From Oleomonas cavernae (lineage in GTDB: Bacteria > Pseudomonadota > Alphaproteobacteria > Zavarziniales > Zavarziniaceae): DNA of 64,000 nucleotides. Shown here piece after piece: positions 44,065 to 52,141 of this stretch. The notes under the pieces were generated by a model, which was not told where the DNA came from, did not search any database, and saw only the letters and a list, made by a program, of their open reading frames with translations. Location of the stretch: assembly GCF_003590945.1 (NCBI RefSeq), contig NZ_QYUK01000011.1:3814909-3878908 (forward strand). Direction: 5' to 3'. Positions within the stretch are counted from its first letter, which is position 1. Each line of letters opens with the position of its first letter. The position numbers were made by a program, and so were the translations under genes.

Positions 44065-44517
44065 ATGGCAGGGCGCTATTTCGAGGAATTCGAGGTCGGC
44101 CAGACCTTCGTGCACGAGGTGCGGCGCACCGTCACCGACATGGACAACATCCTGTTCTCGAGCCTCACCTACAACCCGGCGGCGATCCACATCGATGCCG
44201 AATATGCCAAGGGCACCGAGTTCGGCAAGCCGCTGATGAACAGCATCTTCACGCTGGGCCTGGTGGTCGGCCTGTCGATCTACGACACCACCCTGGGCAC
44301 CACCGTGGGCAATCTGGGCTGGGAGGAAGTGAAGTTTCCCAAGCCGGTCTTCGCCGGCGACACCCTGCGCTCGGAATCGGTCGTGGTCGGCATCCGCGAG
44401 AGCAAGTCGCGGCCGACCCAGGGCATCGTCACCTTCGAGCATCGCGGCTTCAACCAGCGCAACGAAGAGGTGGCCTATTGCCGCCGGGTCGCGCTGATGC
44501 TGCGGAGGCCGGCATGA
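44065..44517 (+). CDS. MaoC-family acyl-CoA hydratase
   Basis: Single hot-dog-fold protein of 150 residues: FEEFEVGQTFVHEVRRTVTDMDNILFSSLTYNPAAIHIDAEYAKGTEFGKPLMNS, in which the Asn-Pro and His of the hydratase-2 site are visible. Similar proteins hydrate mesaconyl- or itaconyl-CoA as well as ordinary enoyl-CoA. ATG at 44065 after GGGAGAG. Its stop overlaps the ATG of the CitE-like lyase gene, suggesting that its product is the substrate of that lyase. Confidence 0.88.
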   Translation: MAGRYFEEFEVGQTFVHEVRRTVTDMDNILFSSLTYNPAAIHIDAEYAKGTEFGKPLMNSIFTLGLVVGLSIYDTTLGTTVGNLGWEEVKFPKPVFAGDTLRSESVVVGIRESKSRPTQGIVTFEHRGFNQRNEEVAYCRRVALMLRRPA

Positions 44518-45392
44518 GGCTGCGCTCCCTCCTCTTCGTGCCGGGCGACAGCGAACGCAAGTTCGCCAAGGCGGTGACGGTGGGCGCGGACGGCCTGATC
44601 CTCGACCTCGAGGATGCCGTCGCGCCCAGCCGAAAAGCCGATGCCCGCTGGATGGTCCGCGACCTGCTGGCCGATCAGGGTGCGCGCGCCTGGAACTTCT
44701 GGGTGCGCATCAACGCGCTCGACACCGGCCTGACCCTGGACGACCTGGGGGCGGTGGTGCGCCCCGGCCTGGACGGCGTCATGGTGCCCAAGGCCAATGG
44801 CGCCGCCGATATCGTGCGGATCGGCCATTATCTCGATGCGCTGGAAGCGCAGGCGGGCATGGCGGCAGGCACAGTGAAGCTGGTCGTGGTCTCGACCGAG
44901 ACGCCGCGCGCCATGTTCAACCTCGGCACCTATGCCCCGGCCCCTCCACGCCTGGCCGGCCTGACCTGGGGGGCGGAGGATCTGGGCGCCGCGATCGGCG
45001 CCACCGCCAACAAGGAAGCCGATGGGGAATGGAGCTTCCCCTACCGCGTCGCCCGTTCCATGTGCCTGTTCGCCGCCGCGGCGGCCGATGTCGCGCCCAT
45101 CGATACGCTCTATGCCGATTTCCGCGATATGGAAGGCCTTGCCGCCAGTTGCCGGATCTCCCGGCGCGACGGTTTCACCGGCCGCATCGCCATCCACCCC
45201 GACCAGGTTGAGACGATCAACCGCTGCTTCACCCCGGCACCCGGCGATGTCGCTCATGCCAGGGCAGTGGTTGACGCCTTCGCGGCGGCACCCGACGCCG
45301 GCACCATCGGCATCGACGGCAAGATGTACGATATCCCCCACCTGAAACAGGCCCGCCGCGTCCTTGCCGCGGTCAACGAGAGCCAGCCCTGA
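44514..45392 (+). CDS. CitE-family CoA-ester lyase (malyl/citramalyl-CoA lyase-like)
   Basis: 292-residue (beta/alpha)8 lyase that splits a 3-hydroxyacyl-CoA dicarboxylate into a keto acid and an acyl-CoA. Motifs: LLFVPGDSERKFAKA, GADGLILDLEDAVAPSRKA (metal/substrate Glu and Asp), VRINALDTG, TWGAEDLGAAIG and GFTGRIAIHPDQV. Translationally coupled to the MaoC hydratase, as in mesaconyl-C1-CoA hydratase/malyl-CoA lyase and itaconyl-CoA hydratase/citramalyl-CoA lyase pairs. Which C4-C5 unit is handled cannot be decided from sequence. Confidence 0.87.
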   Translation: MRLRSLLFVPGDSERKFAKAVTVGADGLILDLEDAVAPSRKADARWMVRDLLADQGARAWNFWVRINALDTGLTLDDLGAVVRPGLDGVMVPKANGAADIVRIGHYLDALEAQAGMAAGTVKLVVVSTETPRAMFNLGTYAPAPPRLAGLTWGAEDLGAAIGATANKEADGEWSFPYRVARSMCLFAAAAADVAPIDTLYADFRDMEGLAASCRISRRDGFTGRIAIHPDQVETINRCFTPAPGDVAHARAVVDAFAAAPDAGTIGIDGKMYDIPHLKQARRVLAAVNESQP

Positions 45393-45402
45393 GGAACTTC
45401 CC

Positions 45403-46575
45403 ATGACCGCCGATATCGACATGAGCGAAGACCACCGCGCAATCCGCGACGGCGTGCGCGCCGTGGTCTCGCGCTTCGACGACGAATACTGGCTGGAACG
45501 CGACGACGACGGCCGCTTCCCCCACGAATTCCACCGCGCCATGGCCGATGCCGGCTGGCTGGGCATCACCATGCCGGTCGAATACGGCGGTGCGGGCCTT
45601 GGCGTCACCGAGGCGGCGATCATGATGCACGAGGTGGCCAGCCACGGCGGCGGCATGGCGGCGACCTCGGCCGTGCACATCAATCTGTTCGGGCCGCACC
45701 CGATCGTGGTCCACGGCACACCCGAGCAGAAGGCCCGCTGGGTGCCCCGGCTGATCAGCGGCGAAGACCAGGTCTGCTTCGGCTTCACCGAGCCCGACGC
45801 CGGCCTGAACACCACAAGGATCAAGACCTTCGCCCAGAAGGTCGACGGCGGTTACATCGTCCATGGCCAGAAGGTCTGGACCTCGACCGCCCAGGTCGCC
45901 AACAAGATCATGCTGCTGACCCGCACCACCCGTTACGAGGATGCCAGGCGGCCGACCGACGGCATCACGATTTTCTATACCGACCTGGACCGCTCCAAGA
46001 TCGAGGTGCGCAAGATCCCCAAGATGGGGCGCAAATGCGTCGATTCCAACGCGATCTTCATCGACGGCCTGTTCATCCCGGACAGCGACCGCATCGGCGA
46101 GGAAGGCAAGGGCTTCAGCTATATCCTGCACAGCCTGAATCCCGAGCGGATGCTGATCGCGGTCGAGGCCATCGGCATCGGCCAGGATGCCCTGCGCCGG
46201 GCCGCCAAATATGCCCGCGACCGGGTGGTGTTCGACCGGCCGATCGGCCAGAACCAGGGCATCCAGCACCCGCTCGCGGAACGCTGGATGTATCTGGAAT
46301 CGGCCTGGCTGATGGCGATGCACGCGGCCCGTCTCTACGATACCGGCAAGCCCTGCGGCGCGGAGGCCAATTCGGCGAAATTCTTAGGAGCCCGGGCCGG
46401 CTACGACTCCTGCCTGCAGGCGGTCCTGACCCATGGCGGCTTCGGCTATGCCAAGGAATATCACGTGGAGCGGCTGCTGCGCGAAGTGACCATCACCCGC
46501 ATCGCCCCGATCACCGAACAGCTCATCCTCAGCTTCATCGCCGAGAAGGTGCTGGACCTGCCCAAGTCCTATTGA
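45403..46575 (+). CDS. acyl-CoA dehydrogenase
   Basis: 390 residues from the ATG at 45403 (GAGGAACTTCCC before it). FAD motif CFGFTEPDAGLNTTRIKT, GQKVWTSTAQVAN, DRPIGQNQGIQHPLAERWMYLESA (the FadE-type QxxQH-LA signature) and a C-terminal THGGFGYAKEYHVERLLREVTITRIAPITEQ. It belongs to a different subgroup from the two dehydrogenases at 34-38 kb. Fifth gene of the plus-strand operon that starts at 41417. Confidence 0.9.
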   Translation: MTADIDMSEDHRAIRDGVRAVVSRFDDEYWLERDDDGRFPHEFHRAMADAGWLGITMPVEYGGAGLGVTEAAIMMHEVASHGGGMAATSAVHINLFGPHPIVVHGTPEQKARWVPRLISGEDQVCFGFTEPDAGLNTTRIKTFAQKVDGGYIVHGQKVWTSTAQVANKIMLLTRTTRYEDARRPTDGITIFYTDLDRSKIEVRKIPKMGRKCVDSNAIFIDGLFIPDSDRIGEEGKGFSYILHSLNPERMLIAVEAIGIGQDALRRAAKYARDRVVFDRPIGQNQGIQHPLAERWMYLESAWLMAMHAARLYDTGKPCGAEANSAKFLGARAGYDSCLQAVLTHGGFGYAKEYHVERLLREVTITRIAPITEQLILSFIAEKVLDLPKSY

Positions 46576-46594
46576 GAACCCAAGGAGTAACAGC

Positions 46595-47521
46595 ATGACG
46601 GCGATCGTCGCCAACATGACCGGCAAGGTCGCCCTGGTTACCGGTGCCGGCCGCGGCGTGGGCCGCGGCATCGCCCTGGAAATGGCCGCCGCCGGGGCCG
46701 CCGTGGTCGTCAACGACCTGGGCAGTTCGCTGAAAGGCGACGATGGCGCCGATACCTCGCCCGCCCAGCAGGTGGTGGATGAGATCGTGCAAGCCGGCGG
46801 CCGGGCCGTCGCCAATGGCGACAGCGTCGCCTCCTACGAGGGCGCCCATGAAATGGTGCGGGCCGCGATCGACAATTTCGGCCGCATCGACGCCGTGGTG
46901 AACAATGCCGGCAACCTGCGCGACACCCTGTTCCACAAGATGGAGGAGGATGATTTCGACGCGGTCATCGCCGTCCACCTCAAGGGCAGCTTCAACGTCA
47001 GCCGTGCCGCCGCCTCCTTCTTCAAGGAACAGGGATCCGGCGCTTACGTCCACATGACCTCGACCTCGGGCCTCGTCGGCAATTTCGGCCAGGCGAATTA
47101 TTCGGCGGCCAAGCTGGGCGTGGCCGGCCTGTCCAAGTCGATCGCCCTGGACATGGCACGCTTCGGCGTCCGCTCCAATGCCGTCGCGCCCTTCGCCTGG
47201 ACCCGCATGGTCGACTCGATCCCGGCCACGACGCCTGAACAGATCAAGCGCATCGAAGGCTTGAAGAAGCTGGTGCCGGAGAAGATCGCGCCCTTCGTCG
47301 TCGCCCTGTGCAGCGATGCCGGCGCCAAGGTGAGCGGGCAGATTTTCGGCGTGCGCAACAACGAGATCTACCTGTTCTCGCAGCCACGCCCGATCCGCAC
47401 CGCCCACACCTCCGACGGCTGGACCCCGGACAGCGTGGCCGAGCGGGTGTTCCCCATGTTCGAAAAGGATTTCTACCCGCTCCACCGTTCGGGCGACGTC
47501 TTCACCTGGGACCCGGTCTGA
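46595..47521 (+). CDS. SDR-family 3-hydroxyacyl-CoA dehydrogenase (HSD17B4/MFE-2 N-domain type)
   Basis: 308 residues. TGAGRGVGRGIALEMAAAGAAVVVNDLGSSLKGDDG with the insertion typical of peroxisomal MFE-2 dehydrogenase units, NNAGNLRDTLF, active-site Ser in TSTSGLVG and YSAAKLG; a C-terminal extension of about 60 residues after the SDR core. It would oxidise 3-hydroxyacyl-CoA; the double-hot-dog hydratase at 51093-51956 is the natural partner (together they mimic the two MFE-2 domains). Last large gene of the 41.4-47.5 kb operon; a ribosome site AAGGAG precedes it. Confidence 0.87.
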   Translation: MTAIVANMTGKVALVTGAGRGVGRGIALEMAAAGAAVVVNDLGSSLKGDDGADTSPAQQVVDEIVQAGGRAVANGDSVASYEGAHEMVRAAIDNFGRIDAVVNNAGNLRDTLFHKMEEDDFDAVIAVHLKGSFNVSRAAASFFKEQGSGAYVHMTSTSGLVGNFGQANYSAAKLGVAGLSKSIALDMARFGVRSNAVAPFAWTRMVDSIPATTPEQIKRIEGLKKLVPEKIAPFVVALCSDAGAKVSGQIFGVRNNEIYLFSQPRPIRTAHTSDGWTPDSVAERVFPMFEKDFYPLHRSGDVFTWDPV

Positions 47522-47523
47522 CC

Positions 47524-47637
47524 ATGGCCGAGGACGACAGCCTCGACCCGGCCTCGCCGGACGAGGAGGCCACGGATGAGGACAGGGCCGAGCGGGATGC
47601 GGCGCGTATCCTGGCGAGCTTCATTCCCTGGCCTTGA
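47524..47637 (+). CDS. possible small acidic protein, 37 residues
   Basis: ATG two bases after the dehydrogenase stop; the frame encodes a 37-residue acidic peptide (many Asp/Glu, ending SFIPWP). No known family and no separate ribosome site, so it would depend on translational coupling. Coding status is uncertain. Confidence 0.3.
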   Translation: MAEDDSLDPASPDEEATDEDRAERDAARILASFIPWP

Positions 47638-47653
47638 GCACCAACCCATTTTC

Positions 47654-47747
47654 GTCATCCCAGCGAAAGCTGGGATCCATCGGCATGGCAAACCGGAACC
47701 TTCGTCACCCTGCACCGCCATGGATCCCAGCTTTCGCTGGGATGACG
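47654..47747. repeat. dispersed palindromic (REP/BIME-like) element, type B variant
   Basis: Arms CGTCATCCCAGCGAAAGC (from 47654) and GCTTTCGCTGGGATGACG (to 47747), each a small hairpin, with about 38 bp between. Lies between the convergent dehydrogenase operon and membrane cassette 2 and may also act as a transcription or decay boundary. Confidence 0.75.
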
Positions 47748-47760
47748 CGGTTGAGTCGAG

Positions 47761-48030
47761 CTAAACCGCAAGGATGAGCGCCGCCAGGGCCGCGGCGAGC
47801 CCCGCGGTCCAGGCTTCCCCCGCCAGCCGGAACCAGCCGGGCGCACGGCGAATCTCCATGAATTCCATGATCACGAACCGCGCCTTGACCAGGGCCACCA
47901 CGATGACGGCGGTGGCGGCAAGGCGGTGGTCGGCTAGTCCCAGGCCGTGCCCCAGCCCCCACGAAAGCAGCGTGGCCACGACCAGCAACAGCCAGACGAG
48001 CGTGAGGCGGGACCAGAGCAATTCACGCAT
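47761..48030 (-). CDS. NorF/subunit IV-like small membrane protein (cassette 2)
   Basis: 89 residues, three hydrophobic segments, with ALVKARFVIMEFMEIRRAPGWFR between the second and third, the motif shared with the small proteins at 22366 and 56971. ATG at 48030, 2 bp after the subunit III-like stop. Function unknown beyond family. Confidence 0.8.
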   Translation of the reverse strand: MRELLWSRLTLVWLLLVVATLLSWGLGHGLGLADHRLAATAVIVVALVKARFVIMEFMEIRRAPGWFRLAGEAWTAGLAAALAALILAV

Positions 48031-48032
48031 GC

Positions 48033-48614
48033 TCACGCCGCCAGATAGAGCAAGGCGAACAGCACGATCCACAGCAGGTCCACCAGGTGCCAGAAGCTGG
48101 CGCCGGTTTCCAGATGCTGCACGTTCACCGCTTCGATCGGCCGCGAGCGTGTGTAACCGATCAGTGCCCAAAGCACAGCCATGCCGATCAGCACATGGAT
48201 CATGTGAATGCCGGTATAGACGAAATAGAACATGAAGAAATCGTCGGTCGTCGGCGTGATCCCGGCAGAGACCTTCGCGGCATATTCGAAGTACTTCACC
48301 ACCCCGAACCCCGCACCGCAGGACAGGGCGACCCCGAAGCAGAATTGCGGCACCCCTGCCATGCGCCGGCGCGCCGCTTCCACCCCGCTGGCGACGAACC
48401 AGGAACTGGTCAGCATCAGCAGGGTGTTGAGCAGGCCCAGAAGCTGATTGAGGTGCCCGCGCCCCGCGCCGAACAGGACGGGGTCGGCGGCGCGGTAGTC
48501 GAGGAAGGTGACGAACAGGACCGAGAACAGCACGATATCGCCGCCGATGAACAGCCATATCCCCGGTTCCCCGGGGATATGGGCAGCCGCGGCCTGCATC
48601 CGCCCCCTGGGCAT
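48033..48614 (-). CDS. NorE/cytochrome-oxidase subunit III-like protein (cassette 2)
   Basis: 193-residue five-helix protein: PGEPGIWLFIGGDIVLFS, LLNTLLMLTSSWFVASGVEAARR, DDFFMFYFVYTGIHMIHVLIGM and FWHLVDLLWIVLFALLYL. Start ATG at 48614 overlaps the upstream stop as TGATG. It has no oxidase catalytic partner nearby. Closest in arrangement to cassettes 1 and 3. Confidence 0.87.
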   Translation of the reverse strand: MPRGRMQAAAAHIPGEPGIWLFIGGDIVLFSVLFVTFLDYRAADPVLFGAGRGHLNQLLGLLNTLLMLTSSWFVASGVEAARRRMAGVPQFCFGVALSCGAGFGVVKYFEYAAKVSAGITPTTDDFFMFYFVYTGIHMIHVLIGMAVLWALIGYTRSRPIEAVNVQHLETGASFWHLVDLLWIVLFALLYLAA

Positions 48615-49360
48615 CACGCCCGCTGGGCTTCCATGGCCAGCCGCGGGGCGGCGGCGGCCCGCTTGTCGGCGGCAATCACCTTTAGGGTCGCCGCGCTCAT
48701 GACCAGTATCCAGCCGAAGAACACGATGAACACGAACCAGAACGAGATCAGGCCGTCATAGGCGAAAGGGCCGGTCTTGAAAAATTCGATCAGCCCGGCG
48801 GGCACGATCAGGACGGCGCACCACAGATTGAAAAAGGCGACCCAGCGCGGAAAGACGGTGGGAACATTGTGGTCACGGAAGATCGCCACCGCGATGAAGA
48901 TCATGAAGACGGCGAACGGCGGCCAGCTCAGGATGAAAATGAACCAGACCCAATCGTTCATGATCTGCAGAAATTTCGGGTCCATCGCCTCCGGGCGGAA
49001 CGCGAGTGCGGCCCAGGTGATCGGCATCAGCAGGAAGAATACGTAGCCGCCGCCGATGTTGGCAATCGAGGCATAGGTCAGCAAGGGAACGCCACGCTCC
49101 ATGCGGCGCATGAAGAAGACGATCGATATCGCCCAGGTGGACCAGAAGGTGTAGCAGACGCACTGGATCAGCGTGCCGATGCGGATGCCGACCTTGCGGT
49201 CGATGAAGATCTGCGCCAGTTCCTCAGCCGAGAGCGATGGCGACGGCGGTGGGATGAAACCCATCAGCCAGCCCTGGGTCAGGACCAGGGACGCCACCAG
49301 GGCCACACCCGACAGGACGAACGCCTTGGCAACGGTGCCGTCGACGGTCTGCGATTGCAT
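48614..49360 (-). CDS. conserved multi-pass membrane protein (cassette 2)
   Basis: 248 residues, about seven hydrophobic segments; shares AFRPEAMDPKFLQIMNDWVWF, FPRWVAFFNLW and FFKTGPFAYDGLISFW with the proteins at 23231 and 57935. First gene of cassette 2. Operator site D (49396-49409) lies 35-50 bp upstream, so this cassette appears to be under the same control as the CoA-pathway genes. No cofactor-binding motif is visible. Confidence 0.75.
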   Translation of the reverse strand: MQSQTVDGTVAKAFVLSGVALVASLVLTQGWLMGFIPPPSPSLSAEELAQIFIDRKVGIRIGTLIQCVCYTFWSTWAISIVFFMRRMERGVPLLTYASIANIGGGYVFFLLMPITWAALAFRPEAMDPKFLQIMNDWVWFIFILSWPPFAVFMIFIAVAIFRDHNVPTVFPRWVAFFNLWCAVLIVPAGLIEFFKTGPFAYDGLISFWFVFIVFFGWILVMSAATLKVIAADKRAAAAPRLAMEAQRA

Positions 49361-49395
49361 GGTTCTTCCCCCCGGTTTGTTTATCGGCGCATATC

Positions 49396-49409
49396 GTACT
49401 ATAGCGCAC
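49396..49409. promoter_or_regulatory. palindromic operator, site D
   Basis: GTACTATAGCGCAC (10 of 14 matches to GTACGCTAGCGTAC), preceded by ATATC and followed by TATAG as at other sites. Just upstream of membrane cassette 2. Confidence 0.55.
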
Positions 49410-49556
49410 TATAGAAGAACTGCCAGCGGCTGAAGCATCGGGCAGGAATCGTTGCTGCCGAGAGTATCCGTTATACCCCGGGCAAAAGTATGGGTTTTCG
49501 ACACCTTTCCGGATGCATTGCGCGTTAACCTCCGAATTGGTCGAGAAAGGCTTATC

Positions 49557-49570
49557 GTACGCTAGATTAG
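49557..49570. promoter_or_regulatory. palindromic operator, site E
   Basis: GTACGCTAGATTAG (10 of 14 matches), preceded by TTATC and followed by TATATTATAG, a possible -10 region. About 75-85 bp upstream of the exported protein gene at 49644, opposite to site D in the same 283-bp intergenic region. Confidence 0.55.
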
Positions 49571-49643
49571 TATATTATAGCGGAGCAGGATCATAAGATC
49601 ACCCCGGGCAAGGGGCGGTGGGACGGAAACAGGGAAACGGGCG

Positions 49644-51080
49644 ATGAAAAGGCACATCATTGCGTCATCGATGGCGCTCGGCGCGGCACTGGCGGCCTGT
49701 GCCGCTTCCTTCGCCCAGGATACCGCGCCGGTTGCAGAAGCGGCGCCGGCGGTCGGGGTTGCCGGCACCTCGTTCGAGCTGGGCCTTTTCGGCGGTGGCG
49801 ACGACAACGGCGGCTTCTACGGGGCCACGCCCAGCCTCGCCGTGCCGCTGGGCGACAATGTCGGCCTGCAGGTCGATGGCATCGCCGGGGTTGCGGCCGA
49901 CGAGCTGGGCTTCTTCGGCGGCGCGGTGCAACTGTTCTACCGCGAGCCCCAGTCGCACCTGATCGGCCTGGCCGTCGCCGGCTTCGTCGAGGACGGCGAA
50001 TCGCAATACACCGTGGCCGGTATCGGCGAATACTACCTGGACACCATCACCCTCGAAGCCCTGGCCGGCTACCAGAGCGGCGACATCATCGATGGCAGCG
50101 CCTTCGCCCGTCTGGGCGCCTCGATCTATGCCGCGCCGACCCTGCGCCTGGGCCTTGGCGTCAGCTATTCCGAGGCCCAGCACCTGGGCGCCGACGCGGA
50201 GCTTGAATATCTGGCCGCGCCCGCCTCGGGCCTCGCCCTCTTCGCGTCCGGTGCCTTCGACGAGGACGGCGCGCTCGGCCTGGTCGGCGCCCGGTTCTAT
50301 TTCAACGGCCTTGGCGGCGAGGGCGAGGCGAGCGAAGGGCCCAGCCTGATGGCCATCCATCGCCAGCTCGGCCGCCGCAACATCTTCCAGGCCGCGCCCA
50401 CCGTGATCGGTACGCGCTTCATCTCACAGGCAGGCAACGCCCTGTCGAACGGCGAGGGTTTCGGCGATATCCCGGCCGAGCCGGCCCCGGCCTCCAGCGC
50501 GTCGGCCGGCCTGCTGTCCGGTGCCGGGGGCAGCTCGCCGCTCGGCGGCCTGCTGAACGGGATCCTGCCGGCCGGCACCACCGGCACCCCGCTCGACGGC
50601 GTGCCGGTCGTGGGCGAACTGGTGGGCTCGCTCACGGCGCTGGCGTCGCCGGATACGCTCAGGATCGGCGATCTGCCCGCGGCCGGCCTCGACGGCTCCC
50701 TGGCCAACCTGCCCCTGGTGGGCGACGTGCTGGGCGCCCTGCCGGCCGGCGGTGTCACCGCCCTGCTGGGCAGTGCGCAGCCCGAGCTCATCCTCAACAT
50801 GCTGGCCCCCGCCCTGCTGGACGGCCTGACCGACCCGACCAAAGTGTCGGCTGTCGTCGACAATCTGGTGGACGGCGTGCTGGGCGGTGCCCTGTCCGGC
50901 CTGACCGGTACGGATCTGACCGGCGGCCTCGACGGCCTATCGGGCGGTCTTTCAGGCGGGCTGCCGACCGACGGCCTGCTGGCTCTGCTGACCAATGCCC
51001 AGCCCGACCTCATCCTGACCGGCCTGGTGCCGAGTGTCGCGGGGGGCCTGCTCCAACCACTGGCGATGCCCGGCTTCTGA
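49644..51080 (+). CDS. exported protein: barrel-like N-terminal half, Gly/Leu-rich C-terminal half
   Basis: 478 residues, no family recognised. N-terminal Sec signal (MKRHIIASSMALGAALAACAASFAQD, cleavage near SFA-QD). Residues 40-230 alternate hydrophobic and polar residues with aromatic ends, as in a small outer-membrane barrel (FELGLFGGGDDNGGFYGATPS ... LGLVGARFYFNG). Residues about 290-478 are rich in Gly, Leu, Ala and Pro with recurring LxGLLxGxLP/GGLxGL patterns and two copies of a block like ALL(G/T)(S/N)AQP(E/D)LIL. Preceded by operator site E and followed 12 bp later by a hydratase gene. Possibly a surface or storage-granule-associated protein; undecided. Confidence 0.7.
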   Translation: MKRHIIASSMALGAALAACAASFAQDTAPVAEAAPAVGVAGTSFELGLFGGGDDNGGFYGATPSLAVPLGDNVGLQVDGIAGVAADELGFFGGAVQLFYREPQSHLIGLAVAGFVEDGESQYTVAGIGEYYLDTITLEALAGYQSGDIIDGSAFARLGASIYAAPTLRLGLGVSYSEAQHLGADAELEYLAAPASGLALFASGAFDEDGALGLVGARFYFNGLGGEGEASEGPSLMAIHRQLGRRNIFQAAPTVIGTRFISQAGNALSNGEGFGDIPAEPAPASSASAGLLSGAGGSSPLGGLLNGILPAGTTGTPLDGVPVVGELVGSLTALASPDTLRIGDLPAAGLDGSLANLPLVGDVLGALPAGGVTALLGSAQPELILNMLAPALLDGLTDPTKVSAVVDNLVDGVLGGALSGLTGTDLTGGLDGLSGGLSGGLPTDGLLALLTNAQPDLILTGLVPSVAGGLLQPLAMPGF

Positions 51081-51092
51081 TATCATCCAGGC

Positions 51093-51956
51093 ATGGCCAT
51101 CGATTCCCAGCAGCTGCTGTCCTGGCGGTTTCCTCAGGTCGCGCAGCATTACAGCAAGCACGACGCGATCCTCTATGCGCTGGGCGTCGGCCTTGGCGCC
51201 GACCCGCTGGATCCTACCGAGCTCGCCTTCCTGCTCGAATCCGGCTTGCGGGTGCTGCCGACCATGGCCGTCACCCTGTCCACCCTGGGCATGTGGGTGC
51301 GCGAGCCGGCCCTGGGGATCGACTGGGTGCGGCTGGTCCATTCGGCCCAGGATGCAACCTTCCACGCGCCGCTGCCCGGCCACGGCGATGTCGTCGCCGA
51401 TGCCCGCATCGTCTCGGTCGCCGACCGCGGTGCCGGCAAGGGCGCGGTGGTCACGCTGGAGCGCCTGATCAAGGATGCCGCCACCCAGGTGCCCTATTGC
51501 ACCGTCACGCAGACCTTGCTGCTGCGCGGTGACGGCGGCTTCGGCGGCCCGCCGCCGGCCCCGGCGGCGACGCCCGCACTCCCCAGCCGGACGCCGGATG
51601 TTACCCTGGCGATTCAGACCTCGCCGCGCGCGGCCCTGATCTACCGCCTGTCGGGCGATCTCAATCCGCTCCATGCCGATCCGGCCGTGGCGGCCAAGGC
51701 GGGCTTTGCCCGGCCGATCCTGCACGGCCTGGCCTCCTACGGCATGGCCGGCTGGGCGGTGCTGCGCGCCTTCGGCGGGGGCGAGCCTGCGGCCCTGCGC
51801 CGCCTGGCCGTGCGCTTTGCCGGTATCGTGCTCCCCGGCGACCGCCTGGATTTCCGCCTGTGGCTGGAAGGCGCCCAAGTGCTGTTCGCCGCTCGTGTCG
51901 GCGACCGCACCGTGCTCGATCAGGGCGTCGCCGAACTGGATGCCGGCCCACACTAA
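51093..51956 (+). CDS. 2-enoyl-CoA hydratase 2 (double hot-dog, MFE-2 hydratase type)
   Basis: 287 residues, two hot-dog repeats. The C-terminal repeat has the hydratase-2 motif YRLSGDLNPLHADPAVAAKAGFARPILHGLASYG with catalytic Asp and His. The N-terminal repeat begins WRFPQVAQHYSKHDAILYALGVG, typical for the family (HSD17B4/FOX2 hydratase half). It makes (R)-3-hydroxyacyl-CoA, matching the SDR at 46595-47521. Co-directional with and 12 bp behind the exported protein gene. Confidence 0.9.
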   Translation: MAIDSQQLLSWRFPQVAQHYSKHDAILYALGVGLGADPLDPTELAFLLESGLRVLPTMAVTLSTLGMWVREPALGIDWVRLVHSAQDATFHAPLPGHGDVVADARIVSVADRGAGKGAVVTLERLIKDAATQVPYCTVTQTLLLRGDGGFGGPPPAPAATPALPSRTPDVTLAIQTSPRAALIYRLSGDLNPLHADPAVAAKAGFARPILHGLASYGMAGWAVLRAFGGGEPAALRRLAVRFAGIVLPGDRLDFRLWLEGAQVLFAARVGDRTVLDQGVAELDAGPH

Positions 51957-52013
51957 CGCCGTCTGGGGTTTTGGGCGGCGATTGCTGTGGAGCGTCCCCA
52001 ATCTACCCTCAGC

Positions 52014-52093
52014 CGTCATCCCGGCGCAGGCCGGGATCCATTCCGGGGCAGCGCGCGATGTCGCAATGGATTCCGGCCTTCGCCGGAATGACG
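52014..52093. repeat. dispersed palindromic (REP/BIME-like) element, type B
   Basis: Arms CGTCATCCCGGCGCAGGCC (from 52014) and GGCCTTCGCCGGAATGACG (to 52093); same family as 34289-34404 with a shorter centre. It separates the convergent hydratase and CoA ligase genes. Confidence 0.75.
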
Positions 52094-52141
52094 GAACAGC
52101 ACAGGTGTCTCAACCGGATATCAAGTGTCAGGTTCCAGCAC

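Noticed and set aside
47641-47760. Possible CRISPR or attachment-site repeats
   Set aside because: Only two inverted arms, not evenly spaced direct repeats with spacers, and no integrase or cas gene nearby; fits a REP/BIME element.
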